DNA from: Gymnopilus junonius
Taxonomy: Eukaryota; Basidiomycota; Agaricomycetes; Agaricales; Galerinaceae
Assembly: GCA_015501075.1 (NCBI GenBank)
Contig: JADNYJ010000077.1
Location: 1 to 64,000 of the forward strand
Length of the DNA stretch: 64,000 nucleotides
Direction of reading: 5' to 3'
Shown here: one piece after another, positions 32,617-44,200 of the stretch
How the letters are laid out: the number at the start of each line of letters is the position of its first letter
Position numbering within the stretch: position 1 is the stretch's first letter
The notes under the pieces: generated by a model
The model's input: the letters and a program-made list of their open reading frames with translations, nothing else
Told to the model about the DNA's origin: nothing
Databases searched by the model: none
Program-made: the position numbers and the translations under genes

Positions 32617-35110
32617 ATGACCACCGATGGCCGCCCTCGCTATACGCGCCAGTCGAGTTCCCCTGCGATTGCAGCCATGAGCAGCCGCCATAACGCACCC
32701 AATCAGGTTCAGAGCCATTGGCCCACCCGCGTTGCCTCCGTCGAGTCTCTCCAATTCACCGCTCTACCTTCAGCCCATCCCACTGCCTCCGCTTCCACCT
32801 CCAATCTTCTCAAAAAGCGCCACTCGTCCTATGCGCTCTCATCTGCTGCAACTCCGATGACGATGGACCGCACCGTGTCCTTGCCCGTGCCCCCTTTGCC
32901 TGATCTACCCCTCCCGCTAGCATCAAGGGTGCCGATGCCTGCTCACCAGCAGCCCTCAAGGCCGCCCAGGAACCCGGCTCGTATTCCCGCTCCGTTGTCC
33001 TTGTACTCGACCTCGCAGACGTCGCTGGTATCTACCGGAGCGAATGGCATCACCATCGTCCAGTCGGCTTCGATCCACCCACCTCTTCCTTATCGACGGT
33101 CCAAGGTCAACAAAGGCAGCCGGCCGTCCACCGCTGAGAGCACCAGCACCAATGCTTCTGCTTCCATATCCATCCGCGAGAGGAGTGCTATTTCGCAGGA
33201 CAGACAGGATATCACACCCTGGGAGTTCCAGTCCTTGAGAGAGGAGAAGGTGAGCTTTGAGGGAGAGAAGCACGCGGTTCGTACCCCGCTCAGCGCGACT
33301 GCCACGTCGCCTACCGCTGCTTCTCTCAAATCCAGGGCTTCCAGTGTTGGTACCTCTACGACGGGCCCGATAGAGGAGGTGACGCCCTGGGAGCTGTACC
33401 CCATCCCGCCTTCGCCGCGTCAATATCAACAACCAGCAGGCGCAGGTAAAGGCGCTCCTTCCATCACGTCGCGTTCTTCCTCCTCTTCAAACTCAAATTC
33501 GAAAAAATCACGCGAAGCGAGGTCTAATTCCACGAGTAATAATTCGCTCAGTAACATTAACAGCCTGCCGACGCCCACGCCGTACGCGCTAGGGTTCGCC
33601 AGCGCTTCTTCGTCCCACCTCTCCTATGTCTCGTCGAGCCCATATCCCTCTGCGCCCCCATCTGCTTCTTCAGGGGCGGGATTCAATGTCGGACCTTCCA
33701 CACCTCTATCATCCCAAGCGCCAACGCAAAAAGAACGGACGTTTCTGCCGCACTCGCCCAGTACATCCACACTCGGTTCCGCCACGTCCTCAAATTTCAA
33801 TTTAAGGCTGCACCATTCCCAGTCCCATCCTAATCCTACTCACTCTTCACATCCGCATCCGCATCCACTCATACCTTACACACCCATACACCGCACACAC
33901 CGCTCAAAATGGTCGCTTCTTCCCTCAGCACGAGCACGGGTCCAGTGGAGGATGTGACGCCCTGGGAGCTGCATCCTGGGCCTGCTGGTGCGATTCCGGG
34001 TGCGGGTGTTGTGGGTGCTATTCCTGGTTCGGGTTCTATTCCTAATGCTGGTCTGGGCGTTGTTGTTGGCCCTGAGAATGAGCATGGATATGCACACGGA
34101 CAGATTAATAATAAGAGGATTAGTGAAGAGATAAGGAGGTCCGTTGATTCGAGTGGTGGGATCAAGACTGGGACTGGGGTGATGAGGACTGGGACCGGGA
34201 CCGGTTCTGCGAGTGGGAGTGGGACCACGAGTGTCGGTGCTAGTGTCAGTGGACTCTTGGCGAGTGTAAAGGCCGGGATGGGTGTGGGTTCTCATTCTCA
34301 TTCTGGGGGTGGTGTGGGTGGAGCGGTGAATAATACGATTGGGAATGGAAATTATGGGAGGAAGAGGAGTGGGAGTTTGGTAGCTTCTGCCGCGGCTGCT
34401 GCAGCTGCTCTCGTGCCTTCATCTTCGTCTTCGAATGCAGGAGGCGCATCAGCAGCAGCGAGGAGGTCGTTGCCGCACGCTGAAAGAAGCCCACATATTA
34501 GCGCCGTCCCGAGCCTTCCAGATGCGCAAAATCAAAATCAAAAGTACCATGCTCATGTACGACAGAGCCTCCAACAGACCTCCTCAAACCCGATCTCAAC
34601 CTCGGCAAGAAATACCCCCATACAAACGCCCACCCAGACGCCATTAACGAAGGCTACTACGGGCGTGACAGCTACTGGGCCTATGGAGGAAGTGACGCCT
34701 TGGGACTGGAGGATGCGTTGCCTGAGCCGTTGAAGGAGCGAGTAGATTTTGGGTTTGGGTTGGGAATGACCTCAACTGCTGCTACTGCTGCTATTGCTGG
34801 CGGTGCACTCACTTCTGCTTCTACTTCATCCTCGAGATCGGTCATGTCGTTTTCGGGGAGTGTGGATGTAGGCGTGGAAGGCAGGCACGAACGTGAGCGT
34901 GAGTTGGAGTCGGGCGGGGGTAAAGTCAAGAGTGTTGGGAGCGGAAAGGCCGAGGGGTCGATGACGCTCGAGCAACTTGAGGAAGTTATGCCTTGGGAAT
35001 TGTATCCCGCTCCTGCTCTTGCGCTGGAAGATGGACGCGAAGCTGGGCTTGAGGTCAAAGTCCAAGTCAAGGTCGAAGTCAAGATGTGGACGGGAAAGAG
35101 AAGACGGTGA
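32617..35110 (+). CDS. Ser/Pro-rich protein with five TPWEL motifs
   Basis: The protein starts at the ATG 32617, only 241 bp after p34, and is largely Ser/Thr/Pro/Gly low complexity. A short motif recurs five times: DITPWEF (about 33210), EEVTPWELYP (33373), EDVTPWELHP (33950), EEVTPWD (34687) and EEVMPWELYP (34976). To read through, the frame must change twice. The first change can be an intron 33832-33928 (phase fits). The second, at 34701-34704, looks like one lost base inside the fourth motif (GGGACTGG for GGGAGCTGG). The last open frame ends at a TGA overlapping a GTGAGT donor at 35107, so splicing to a later exon is likely. I recall similar TPWEL-bearing N-termini on basidiomycete methyltransferases, so this may be the 5' part of the gene at 36808. 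Function unknown. Confidence 0.5.
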
Positions 35111-36807
35111 GTGTTGTTTGATTTTTGGTTCCTTTACTTCATTCCATTTTGCTTCGTTCCTCTTTCCTCGTTGCTGCTGTTTCCTTTTGCTTCTACTTTA
35201 CGTTATTATTTGCTTCTTCTTTTGGTTGCCTGCCCTATTTTTCTTCTATTTATTCTCCGAGGGTTGTATTGTCTAAATGATGCGTGGGTGGTTGGGCGTT
35301 CGGGTCGGTCGGTTATCAACGCGTCCCTTACTTTACTTCTCTGTGGATTTCCTTTACAATTAGAGGATGCAGTCGGCGTCTTTTATTTCTTTGTTGCTTC
35401 GTCAACTCGTATTCTCTTTCTTTTTTCGAAATTGTGGTTATGGTCAGTTGGTCACCACTGCACCCCTTACGATTTCTGATTTTCTTGCTGGGAAGGAGTT
35501 TCAGTTTCAGTGTCGGAGGGAATAGCGCGCTTTGCTCTGTTCCTGTCTTTTCTATTCAATACCGCGACCCGTTACAACTGCAACAGTTACATACTGTTGC
35601 TGTGGGTTGGCAAGCCGTTATGTTATGTCATGGAAATGGACAGCGCACTCCTGGATTCAGGAGAGTCTGGGCTCGTGGCTCGCGTATCGATGATGGATGA
35701 CCATCAAAACCTTTTTTAAAACGGCATCTCACCAGGGACGACGCTCACAATAGGTCAAATGACCGCTCAAGCGAAATCGCACTCCCCAAACAAGGGAGAG
35801 CGCTAACGGGACGCAATTTATCTGAACAATCGAGTTGGGATTGGAGGGTTTGGATTGGATGCGCTTGGTCCTTGCTTTTCAATGGGGAATCTGAACGTCC
35901 CCGGTCCGGTGTTGGTACCCTTTTTTTCAATTGTTCTATTATCCCTTTAGGGTTAAGTTGAACCTTGCGCAATTACGCTTGTGGGCCGACGGGCGTGTCA
36001 GTGCGGTTACTTTGCGGGTTTGTGGCTTTTGGAAGTGTGGATGGGGTACATGCGGAAGTGGCATGCCTATGTACGTCCTGCTACAAACTTACACCCTGCT
36101 CATGCCGATGGGATCATGATGGACGGATGGACAAGTCGGATGACTTGCTTTCGACAGTTGGCTCCGTTGGCTGGTTGTTCTACTGTGGTGGAGGGCGTTC
36201 CGGATCCACTCTAGAGTCTGCGGGCGCTGGCGCTGTTTTGGGGGAAAGGGTTGCTCCGGAATGCCTTTTTTTTTTCTTTTGCTCGTGGTTTTTTTCACGC
36301 GTTTATGCGACCCTTGCAAGTTTTCGACTTCTTTGCAAGCGGCAATTTAAATTGTGGGTTATCAGCCGGAAGCACAGCTGAGATGAGTTAGGCGAGCAGT
36401 GCTGTGCTTCTTCCCTCTGCCCTTCCTTGCTTTTTTGCCCTGCATAGCTGGGGGTTGTTTTCATTCCTTTTTTCGTATCTACCTGCCCACCCTTACTTGC
36501 TCCGCACTATCGATACCTGCCGTCGTTTGTGTTGTCGTGTGCCATATTGCCATATTGTTGGTATATCAGATTCATTATCATTATATCATCGTCATATGAT
36601 TTTTTGATCTGATTTTTTTTGGACTCTTTCTCCTTAATTGAATTCAATTTCTGTTTTGGTTGTTAGTTGCTCTGAAGCGATACTGATTGTCCTCTCTGTC
36701 TTTTTCTTTCTACCACCACCACCACCATATCCGTTGGGTTCCGTCTCCCTCCGCATCCTGCGCTCTTGGTCGGGTCCGCTCACTACGCCTTGGTTACCGA
36801 CGACAAT
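35111..36807. other. Pyrimidine-rich stretch between TPWEL protein and methyltransferase
   Basis: 1.7 kb, strongly C/T-rich on the plus strand, without a convincing exon. From about 36680 to 36958 there is no AG dinucleotide on the plus strand, so no acceptor lies directly before the methyltransferase start. It is either a long 5' leader/promoter or an unusually long intron or introns joining both coding parts. Confidence 0.4.
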
Positions 36808-39800
36808 ATGACGGTATCCCTTTCGTTTCTCCTGCCCAAACAATTCCATGGCCATGGGTCGACTCTCCATCCGAATAACGGAAACCCTCCTCGCCGCGGT
36901 GCTGTCTCCGGACCACCTTCCCCCGTTCATGGTCTGGCACCTGGACATGCGCACGCGCAGACATCAGGCACACAGGCATCCTCATCGACGTCACAGGGAC
37001 AACAGACTTCCTCGCATACGCGCCAGTCGGTTGCGGCTGCGGCGTTTGCAGAGTTTGGGTTGAGGAGAAGGAGGAGCACGGGTCATGGTGGCAGTGGGTC
37101 TCATGCGCCTTCTGGTCCTGTGGCCGGTTCGGGGTCGAATACTGTCATTGGCAAGATGAGGACGGGCAAGGACAAGGATGGGGGCAAGGACAAGAGCAGG
37201 ATATCGACTACTATTCAGAATGGGCTTGGGCTTGGTTCGGTACGTCTTCCTCGCCTCTGTCTCTCTGTGTCAATGAATGCTCAATGGTTATTTGGATAAT
37301 AGGGCATTTCCTCTACCATGTTTCCACCGGCTGTTGGAAATGTCCCTATTCTACCCATGTCATCAAGCTTCAGTGCACCAGGCATCACCACGTCTGCTTC
37401 CACTTCCTCCACCAACACGGCCTCATCATCAGCCTATACCGATCTAGGATCAACATCAGCCTCGTCAACAACGACAGCCGATACTACCAATGCCTCTTCC
37501 GAGGGCAATGGCAATGGCAATCGGGCGCCCAAATTCTCGACTGCTGATCGGACGATTCTGGAGCAGATCAAGGCGCATTTGCAGGCGAGGGAAGCTCAGT
37601 TCAAGATCAAGGGCATTGGACATACTGTTGTTGGTGGTGGCTATTCACCTGGAAAGAAACATCATCTGTATGATAAGAAGGAGGTGCCGTATCCGAGAAG
37701 CTATGGAAAGGAGGTCGTTGATCTGTGAGTGTTCCTTCCTGCATTTTGTTCTACATTTTTTTTTGCGTATTACTTTGACTTGCTCTTTCTCCCTCTCGGT
37801 GTATTCATTATGCTGCCATTTTTCATGCAATTTTTTCTCTCATCATCTATGCATATAACGCATGCAGTCTGGGCACCGCTAGTGGCAGGACCGACCTTGA
37901 TGATACCTTCTGGGAATATATTCGTACCTATCCATACTGCGACACTGGATTTCGACATTCGCCGACAATTAGCCCAATTTCTCTTCTGTGTGCTATCCGG
38001 CTTTGCTCCGTGGCAGAGCTTCCGTTTCTATTTTCTACCAGCTCATTTTATCGAACCTTATCCGCGCCCTTCTTTTTCTTTTCGACGGTTTGGTTCCGCT
38101 GGCGCTTTTTCCCTTCGCACTATTGGTTCCTGATCTTCGTTCCTTCTCTTCCTTGCTACGTCAATTCCGCACTTGGTTCGCCGGATTTCTGGCATGTCAA
38201 AGGCGTCATCTTTCTTTCTCAATTGACGGGTCTGGGCAAGTCACTGATCCATCTTTTCTCCGATATACAGAGACGTATGGGAGACCATGACCGCGTTAGA
38301 TATTGCTGGGAGCTTGACTTGGCACGTCTTCTCAACGCCGCCCACTAAAGTGTGAGTCATCTTTTCCGCTTTATTTGCTCTAGGCGTATGTATGGTCGAT
38401 TTGGATCCTAATATGCTCTGCCGACTTTTTTTAGGCTTGACATCGGCTGTGGTGAGTGCCTGGCTCAATTCTCGATGACCTCACAGGGCGAATTCATTGA
38501 TCGCATTTATTCTCTTCCCCGATAGGAACGGGCACGTGGATATTGCAGTGTGCGGGGACTTGGAAGGTTAGTCGGAGTGATTTCTTATGGAATTAGTTTC
38601 CCAGCGACCTTGATGCTGACCATCTTTCTGTTACGTTTCCATTCTTTTAGGAATGTCATTTCGTGGGTGAGTACATAACAGTGACCCCGCCTCTTTCTCC
38701 GATGTTTCGTGTTGCTCATTGATTTCCTCTCTTTTTCCAAACTTCATGCCTTCTAGGCCTCGACATTGTACCTCTTCATCCAAACCTCCAAAATGTTGGA
38801 TCATCTGATTTCGCTTCGAGAGTCACGTGGGTTCAACACAACTTGTATGTTGGCTCTTGAGCTTCTCCTTTGAATTGTATTGCTTATTTCTTGTTTTCAG
38901 CCTGGATGTTTTACCATTTCAAACTGAGGAATTTGATTTTGTGTATGCTCTGTATGTCATGGTTTGGTTCAAGGATGCTGATTTTGAGGTGTAGGCATAT
39001 CAAACGGATAGCACTAGGCGTTCCAGAGGACAAGGTTCGTTGATGTCCTATATATCAATCTTACCATTAGTATTGACAATGAAACAGTGGGACACTTTGT
39101 TTGAGGAGATTGCAAGGGTGATGAAACCTGGGGCGGCGCTCGAGGTGCGCAATTTTTTTTGCTCGTCATTCTAATTACTTGTTACTGACCTTTCAATTGA
39201 AATTAGCTCGCGGAGGAAGATCTATTCTTTCCTGGAAAACCTATCGACGACGATGAGGAGGAGATTATCTCTGTTACTCCGGACGATTCATCGTCAGTCA
39301 CCCGACGGAATTCCATCTCTTCGGATCGACACAGGTCAAGTGTTAGCGCTGTCAACGGAGTGGACAAGCTCGTAGAAGTATCTGAACGAAGCTCGCATGA
39401 AACGTCTGTCACGGCCGTGCCTTATACGGTACCTCCTCGAGCAGGGCCTTCCAGACCTGGTTCACCTTCTCGTGGCAAAAGCCGATTTGAAGGGCAGTCG
39501 ACATCTATCGCCCCTCCACCTGCAGATGATGGTGCCAGTGTCGTACAGCAGCTGTATCCCCGCACTCACGTTCTGCTGCCCGCCCTGCTTTGTCTGTCAA
39601 GACATTGTCGTCGGACCCATACGCTGATTTTGCTGCTTCGCATCCCTCCCTATTTGGTTCAAATGTTGCGGTTCTGGGAGGTATCGCTTATTCTGCCTCG
39701 CAAGACCCTTTTATGGAGATACTGAAACAACAAAAACAAGAACGGGCATCCTCACTTGCAACAAAGGCGAGCATGCCCTCCAGTCCCGCAAAGACTAAGC

Positions 39801-41268
39801 CTTCTCCATTTCTAATGCGGTCTTTGGCCAATAAAGCCCCAACAAACCCACGCGACCATATGATCTTGGAGGCGATATGGAACGGCATGCTCGAGTCGAG
39901 ATTCGTGAACCTTACGCCGCTGTCGTTGTTGACTACATACTTGGAGTATCATTTCAAAGGTCTGCTCCTCGTTGTTCTTTGTTAAAAAGGGTTTAGCTTA
40001 TTACTGTACAGACGTGAGAACTCATCCTCCCCTACGGTACACCTTTCCTCCGGTGCCTCCGAAGGTGTACGACGACGACTCTGACGAAGATGATGATAAT
40101 CCAGCACCGCAACATCCTTCCGATTCCGAACCTGACACAGATGATGCCCGAGATGCTGTTATTCCTATGTCAAAGCGACATCGGTCGACTAAGGCTCGCA
40201 AGTCAGCCAAGCGAGGCAGCTCGACACCCACTGCTTCTCATGGAGATGAGCAGCTTGACGAACGCCGCTGGCTATCAATGCAAGCACTCTTCCAGCACGA
40301 ATCTCCCTATGTTAGTCTTGATGAGTCGCGGGGCTTTACCTATTCGCCATCTAGAAAGGGATTCTCCTCGAATCATGCCTCTAAGGAGAGCCAATCATCT
40401 AAACTCCGCAACGTGTCAATGCTCCCTAACCAAAATTTGAATATCGATATCAGGACGCTGAACCTTCATCTGGCTTTGAGGGCCAAGGAAATCATAGCAT
40501 GTTCCGAATCCATGTGGGAATGGGTTCAGGAATACCAAGCGGAGGTTGCAAATGATCCTAGCAGAAATTCGAGGTTCCGATCTGGATCCATTGAGGGCTT
40601 CATGGTTGGAGCTGATCCAGCTGCCAGTGGTAGTTCATTGGACCTTACTCATAATGCGATCTTGGAGATGACAAGGGACGACTTCGATCACCTCCTCAAC
40701 AACTTCGAGATGTAAGTACCTTCACAACTGTCTTTCTTTTTTGCTTGCTGATGGTACACCTTTTTGCAGGGATATGCAGGATAAAGCGTCGGTCGGACAC
40801 GCTCTTGCGCAACGTTTCGACTGGCATGTCTTCACGTCGCCTGTCCTTCAAGATAGGAAAGTTTTCGATACAGCATGCAAAAAGTATGATAAGTGGTTAG
40901 CTGCTCAACGCAAGGCCAAAGCACCTGGTGGCCCTTATCACCAATCGAATAACCATCACTCAAGAAACTCTATGTCAGCTCCTGGTCTGGTACCGTCGAT
41001 ACCCGAATCCTCTACCTCTGGAGATAGCAACGTTATTTCAAGGTCAATCAGTAGTCTCCCGCAGTCCACCTCGGTGGATGAGACGAGTTCTATCGCAGCT
41101 ACTTTGGTTCCAACCTCAAACCGTCGCGATAGCAATGACACTGCACTTCCTTCACCTTCAGTTTCGCATGAGTCTATCACCTCCATTTCTCCCCAGAGAC
41201 TGAGTCGGGCCACCCGTGTCTTCGTTGCGTGGAAGGCCCTTGAAAAAGAAACAAAGCAGGTTCATTAA
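36808..41268 (+). CDS. SAM-dependent methyltransferase domain protein
   Basis: A gene of about a dozen exons. After a Ser/Gly-rich start come FSTADRTILEQIKAHLQARE, then KEVVDLDVWETMTALDIAGS and LTWHVFSTPPTKVLDIGCGT. The class I fold continues with GTWILQCAGTWKECHFVGLD, SRVTWVQHNFLDVLPF, EEFDFVHIKRIALGVPEDKW and VMKPGAALELAEEDLFFPGK. Motif I (LDIGCGTGTW) and the acidic end of beta-2 (GLDIVPLH) should bind SAM. The C-terminal half has DHMILEAIWNGMLESRFVNL and a long Ser-rich region. The substrate is unknown. Exons 1-2 are 36808-37239 and 37303-37724; the next exon starts at 38271 after a 546-nt intron. One frame break lies near 39545-39551. The ATG at 36808 is the first in frame, but an exon upstream is possible. 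Confidence 0.75.
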
Positions 41269-44200
41269 AGGCTGTCTTTCGCCCACCCCCGCTCCGGATA
41301 CTGTGAGACGTCTACACCCGATATGGAGACCATCATTTCTGGCACCCAATTGCTCAGTTGCCTTTTCCGTCTTACCTACGTCTTACTCGACTTCGTGGGT
41401 TTTTTTATACCAACACGATCGATTACCAAGGAAGGAATATAAATTCCCATTTTTGCTCACTGACAGTTTCCTTCCCATTTTTATCTCATCAATTCTGCTG
41501 GATATTTTTATTTTTGGCTCTGCACTCTGGAGATAATTTACTGGGACATCTATAACTTGATCAACGATACCTTACTCACCCGCCTGCGTCTATCTTTCTG
41601 CTGCACATCTATTCGCATCGCTTTCGGTCTTCGTTATTTAATGCACTATGTATGCTATCGTTATCTATCGGGCTATAACACTCAATTATCAATAGACTAT
41701 TGAAACACGCCAAATTTACTAGCACTACCGCCCGTATGTGCATGAGCCAGGTGTTGCCTTCGCAGCTTGTTCGCAATAAAAAGTGGATTCTTGTCTTGTC
41801 CACCGGACATTTCATTTGCGGCGTATAATGATTCTTAAACTGCATTTGCAGTATATGGGGAGCTTTGAATACCTAAGCAAGATGGGTCATTCGGGACTGA
41901 CGAGGACGCCTACTTAGCATTCTACATAGGTTGCTACATCTTGCCTCCGCAAATACCAACACGAGGCGGCCTTTGCGGAATCATAAGCAATGAGTAATCG
42001 GAAATGGAACGCATGGCACGGTCATGAGGGTCGGGTCGAAAGCCCAACATCAGACCCCGAAATTTAGACAACATTCAGGACATCCATCAAGAAATCCATC
42101 ACCAGGATTCAATCCCAAGGAGCATCCTGGAATCTTATGACGAGATGGTGAAATCCATGTGAACTACAATTGATCAGATGCTCGGATACAGGCCTAATCT
42201 ATCACCCCTTGCTGCCCTTCTCATGCAATGAGGCATGATGGAAAAATCGGGAAGATTTCTTTCCTTTCTTGACGTGCTTTACTCGGCACCTCTGCCGGTA
42301 TGTGTGAGAGCATTTGGACATCTGCGGAAGGCCGTTATATTTTCTTTCAAGACATACGAAGGGTGAAGCAGTGAAACAAGTGCCTATCACTACGTAGGTA
42401 CTTTTTGCTGATGCCGTCAACACTCAATGTTGTAAACGTTCCATACCGGCGGTGCCCCCGAGGTAATAAAGATTCATGTTAGCACGTTACCCACGACACT
42501 CGCAATGATTCCATCGACTGATAGAAACTAGATTAATGACGCGCAAATCATGCCCAGTGTACTTCCAGACCACGATTTTTCACACTGGTCCATTGTTAGG
42601 GGCAGATCCGTGCATGAGGTGGACGGGGAATTGCAGTTCCTTCGACTTCTGTGGATTCTTGGCAAACTGCTGTGCTCCGATATACCTCGTGTGCAGCTCT
42701 CGAATTTTCGGTTCAAGGCTCATATCGGAATGTTCCTTTCAACATTGTCCTATTGTTTTCCTACCTTCAAAACATAGGACCAAGGACTTAAGAACAGCCT
42801 TCCATTCCCCTCCTTGTTACAGGCCAGGCTGCAGGGAATGTGTTTTCTCATACAGACGGCGAATGCTTATCCCCTGAAAAGCCGGTCAGAAAGAAACATA
42901 CATCAATATTATTATCGCAGAGTCTCTCACCTCAGATCATATAATGATAGACGCGTTATACTTCTCTGGCACCCTATTTTTAGCTGCCTTAGTCTTCTCT
43001 GCCTTGTGAAAAGAATTGAAAACATGTGCATTGTGCCCAAGTGGAGTGGAACAGTAGAACGCATCGAAAATACCACCGCAGAGCAGAGAAAAGATTGACC
43101 CATAAAGGAAGGTTTACTTCCTATTTTGGTTCTGGAGAGATGGTACGCGTGAAATTTGTTCCACGGAATTTGTGTATTAAGGCAAAATTGTCTGTGGTAT
43201 ACGAGTAGAAAGCTAGCAGGTTAGCGACTTAATTTACCCAAGCAGCAACCGATTTATTTATCGAATGTTTTTTCCTTGTCACCGATAAGGTAGGACAATA
43301 CCTGGGTCCCAAATATCTCTCTGCAGCCGCCTCAGCTCTCGGAAAAAGAATCAAGATTTTAGCCAGGATTTACCCTGACGAGCCCAGGCCATATGGAATC
43401 GTGGTCATTCTTTGTCATTCCTGATTTTCTTTTCGTTCCACAAGGTCTGTGGCAAAGGTCGCCTGGACTATGTTCAGAACAAAGAGGCATTTTGCTGCAT
43501 CAATCACTTTGAACGATTATGTATATTACTACCAGAAATGAGATAACCTCCTGTGTGCCTGTGTCTACTAAACATGCGAGTGACTCAGTCATTGAATTCG
43601 GCATTGACTTCCGTCGCCCACAGTAATTCACCTGGTACCCGGGAACCAAGGCGACGTTGATAGATATCTCCATTGAAGCCGCTTCTCCAGCGCTTGTAAA
43701 GTCTACGGGACGGTGATTGATTAATCAGGCGAATTGCAGAAAGGAACTAATAAGAGCTTCCGTCACTGCCCTTGTTATTCGGGATTTATCAGCTTCTCAA
43801 CTCCATTAATTAACGATCTTTGGAATCCTGGACTTGGGGGCAGAAGTGTCTGCAATCCAGCCACGAGCAACTCAAACGATTTATCAAATATAGTCTCACC
43901 CACCATCATCCCTTGTAATTATTCGTTTTATAAATGAACTTTTGTTCGATGAAATCGCACTTTCCGTAAAACTTACGAGATCAACTTTTGATAGCTTTTT
44001 GATGTGTGGCCGGCATTCTTCTCCTTAGAATACGAACAAGGCAACTGCCCCATTCAATCACATCTGCCTCCGTTCTCTTTCAATTGAATGTATTGAACGG
44101 TGTTTAATCGTTGGTCCCTTTTTCGATGACAAGTGAAGATGGCGAGCGTTAGTGCCATACCTAATGCGTTTCCATATCGGTGCCGATAATCGGTCAGCTG

